From: Acidobacteriota bacterium
GTDB lineage: Bacteria; Acidobacteriota; Vicinamibacteria; Vicinamibacterales; 2-12-FULL-66-21
Length of the DNA stretch: 6,022 nucleotides
Reading direction: 5' to 3'
Assembly (NCBI GenBank): GCA_013362195.1
Contig: JABFWM010000350.1
Span: forward strand, 1 to 6,022
Positions 5,241 to 6,022 of this stretch are shown here, piece by piece. A program made the translations under genes and the position numbers. Position 1 is the stretch's first letter. Each line of letters starts with the position of its first letter. Under the pieces are notes generated by a model that saw only the letters and a program-made list of their open reading frames with translations, made no database searches and was not told the DNA's origin.

Positions 5241-6022
5241 GGAATCGCCACGCCACCCTGGTCGCCGCTGCGCTCCTGGCGGTCGGCACATCGCTTGGGG
5301 CGCAAGGGCGCGATACGACCGCTTCGCCGCGGCCGGCGGCGCCCTTCTCCCGTTCGGACTGGACCTGGCTGAACGGCAACAGCCGGCAGTCGCGCTCGGT
5401 GCTCGAAACACCGTACTTCACGGGGGAGTTCCGCGCTGACGTCACCTATATCGCCGACTTCAACCATCCCGCCGATCACACCCTGGTGGGCACCAGCGAG
5501 AGCGGGCGGACGGGAGAGGTACAGGTCCAGCAGCTCGGACTCGGTGGCGACTTGCACGCCGGCCATGCGCGCGGCCGCTTCATGACGCAGTTCGGGATGT
5601 ACAGCACGATGACACCGCGCAACGACGCCAGTTCTGCACGGGGCCAGTGGCGAATGGACGACGCCTACCGGTATCTGTCCGAGGCGTACGGCGGATACCA
5701 CTGGGATCGTTTGCACAGCATCAACCTGGACGCCGGCATCTTCATGTCCTACGTCGGGCTGTTCAGCTACTACAACTTCGACAACTGGGCCTATCAGCCG
5801 TCGTACGTGTCATCGAATACGCCGTGGTTCTTCAACGGTATCCGCGCTCAGTTCTTCGTCAGGGAGGATCTCAAGATCGAGACGTGGCTGGTGAACGGGT
5901 GGCAGTCGTACGGAATGTTCAACGAACAGCCGGGAGTTGGACTCCAGGTCCTGTACCGGCCGACGAGCAGCATCTCGGTTCTCTCGAACAGCTACTATGG
6001 TGCCGACTGGCTCGGCATCCCC
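5237..6022 (+). CDS. bbp2/OmpL-like outer-membrane beta-barrel porin (3' end outside the window)
   Basis: The frame is open from ATG 5237 to the window end, giving 262 residues without a stop, so the protein is incomplete. A signal peptide (residues 1-22, core 'TLVAAALLAVGTSLGA') with likely cleavage before Q23 exports it. After a low-complexity linker come 'DWTWLNGNSRQ' (41-51), 'YFTGEFRADVTYIADFN', 'SYVGLFSYYNFDNWAYQPSY' (171-190), 'NTPWFFNGIRAQFF' and 'IETWLVNGW'. These aromatic-rich alternating strands are typical of the putative beta-barrel porin-2 family (bbp2, OmpL-like), common in Bacteroidota, Acidobacteriota and Gemmatimonadota. Such proteins are usually about 400 aa, so roughly a third should lie beyond the edge. 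The start overlaps the upstream stop as ATGA, indicating translational coupling. Substrate is unknown; ion passage for the neighbouring K+ importer is an inference from position. Confidence 0.82.
   Translation, partial: MRNRHATLVAAALLAVGTSLGAQGRDTTASPRPAAPFSRSDWTWLNGNSRQSRSVLETPYFTGEFRADVTYIADFNHPADHTLVGTSESGRTGEVQVQQLGLGGDLHAGHARGRFMTQFGMYSTMTPRNDASSARGQWRMDDAYRYLSEAYGGYHWDRLHSINLDAGIFMSYVGLFSYYNFDNWAYQPSYVSSNTPWFFNGIRAQFFVREDLKIETWLVNGWQSYGMFNEQPGVGLQVLYRPTSSISVLSNSYYGADWLGIP

Noticed and set aside
4806..5716. Reverse-strand open frames over the lipoprotein and porin genes
   Set aside because: They lack recognisable domains and ribosome-binding sites, while the forward frames carry signal peptides, beta-barrel patterns and start-stop coupling.
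1..6022. Insertion sequence, CRISPR array, tRNA/rRNA or phage genes
   Set aside because: I saw no transposase motifs, spaced direct repeats of CRISPR type, cloverleaf-like sequence or rRNA gene in either strand; this is a dense run of chromosomal genes.

Overview
High-GC bacterial DNA, densely packed with genes on the + strand. The style suggests Gemmatimonadota or a similar high-GC Gram-negative phylum. The clues are a fragment of an RsbRD_N-type kinase N-terminus, a bbp2/OmpL-like outer-membrane barrel with a 'WLNGNSRQ' motif, frequent GTG starts and GTGA/ATGA overlaps. The phylum is an inference, not a proof.

Layout. 1-166 holds no recognisable gene, only a short (TGCAC)3 repeat. 167-451 looks like a gene remnant: about 45 residues resemble the start of an RsbRD_N domain, then the similarity stops. 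487-561 is a possible 24-codon leader ORF whose stop overlaps the next start. 558-1265 is a KdpE-like OmpR-family response regulator. 1262-2692 is a histidine kinase with the four-helix DUF4118 region and catalytic core of KdpD, but without KdpD's large N-terminal KdpD/Usp sensor part. 2774-4717 is a KimA-type (KUP-related, APC superfamily) potassium transporter that keeps the residues associated with K+ binding. 4707-5240 is a small exported, probably lipidated protein of unknown function. From 5237 to the window end runs a bbp2/OmpL-like outer-membrane porin, cut off by the window edge.

How they fit. The two regulators are the type that controls kdpFABC elsewhere, but no kdpFABC is present here; a KimA-type importer stands in its place. 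I read this as a potassium-responsive locus reaching across the envelope: regulator, membrane sensor kinase, inner-membrane K+ importer, periplasmic lipoprotein and outer-membrane porin. Four gene junctions overlap. The only real gap among the main genes is the 81 bases before the transporter. In and just before that gap lie CCTTGT/CCTTTA hexamers spaced at about one or several helical turns, followed by a -10-like element. This layout resembles a PhoB/OmpR-type activator site, so the regulator may control the transporter directly. That link is inferred and testable.
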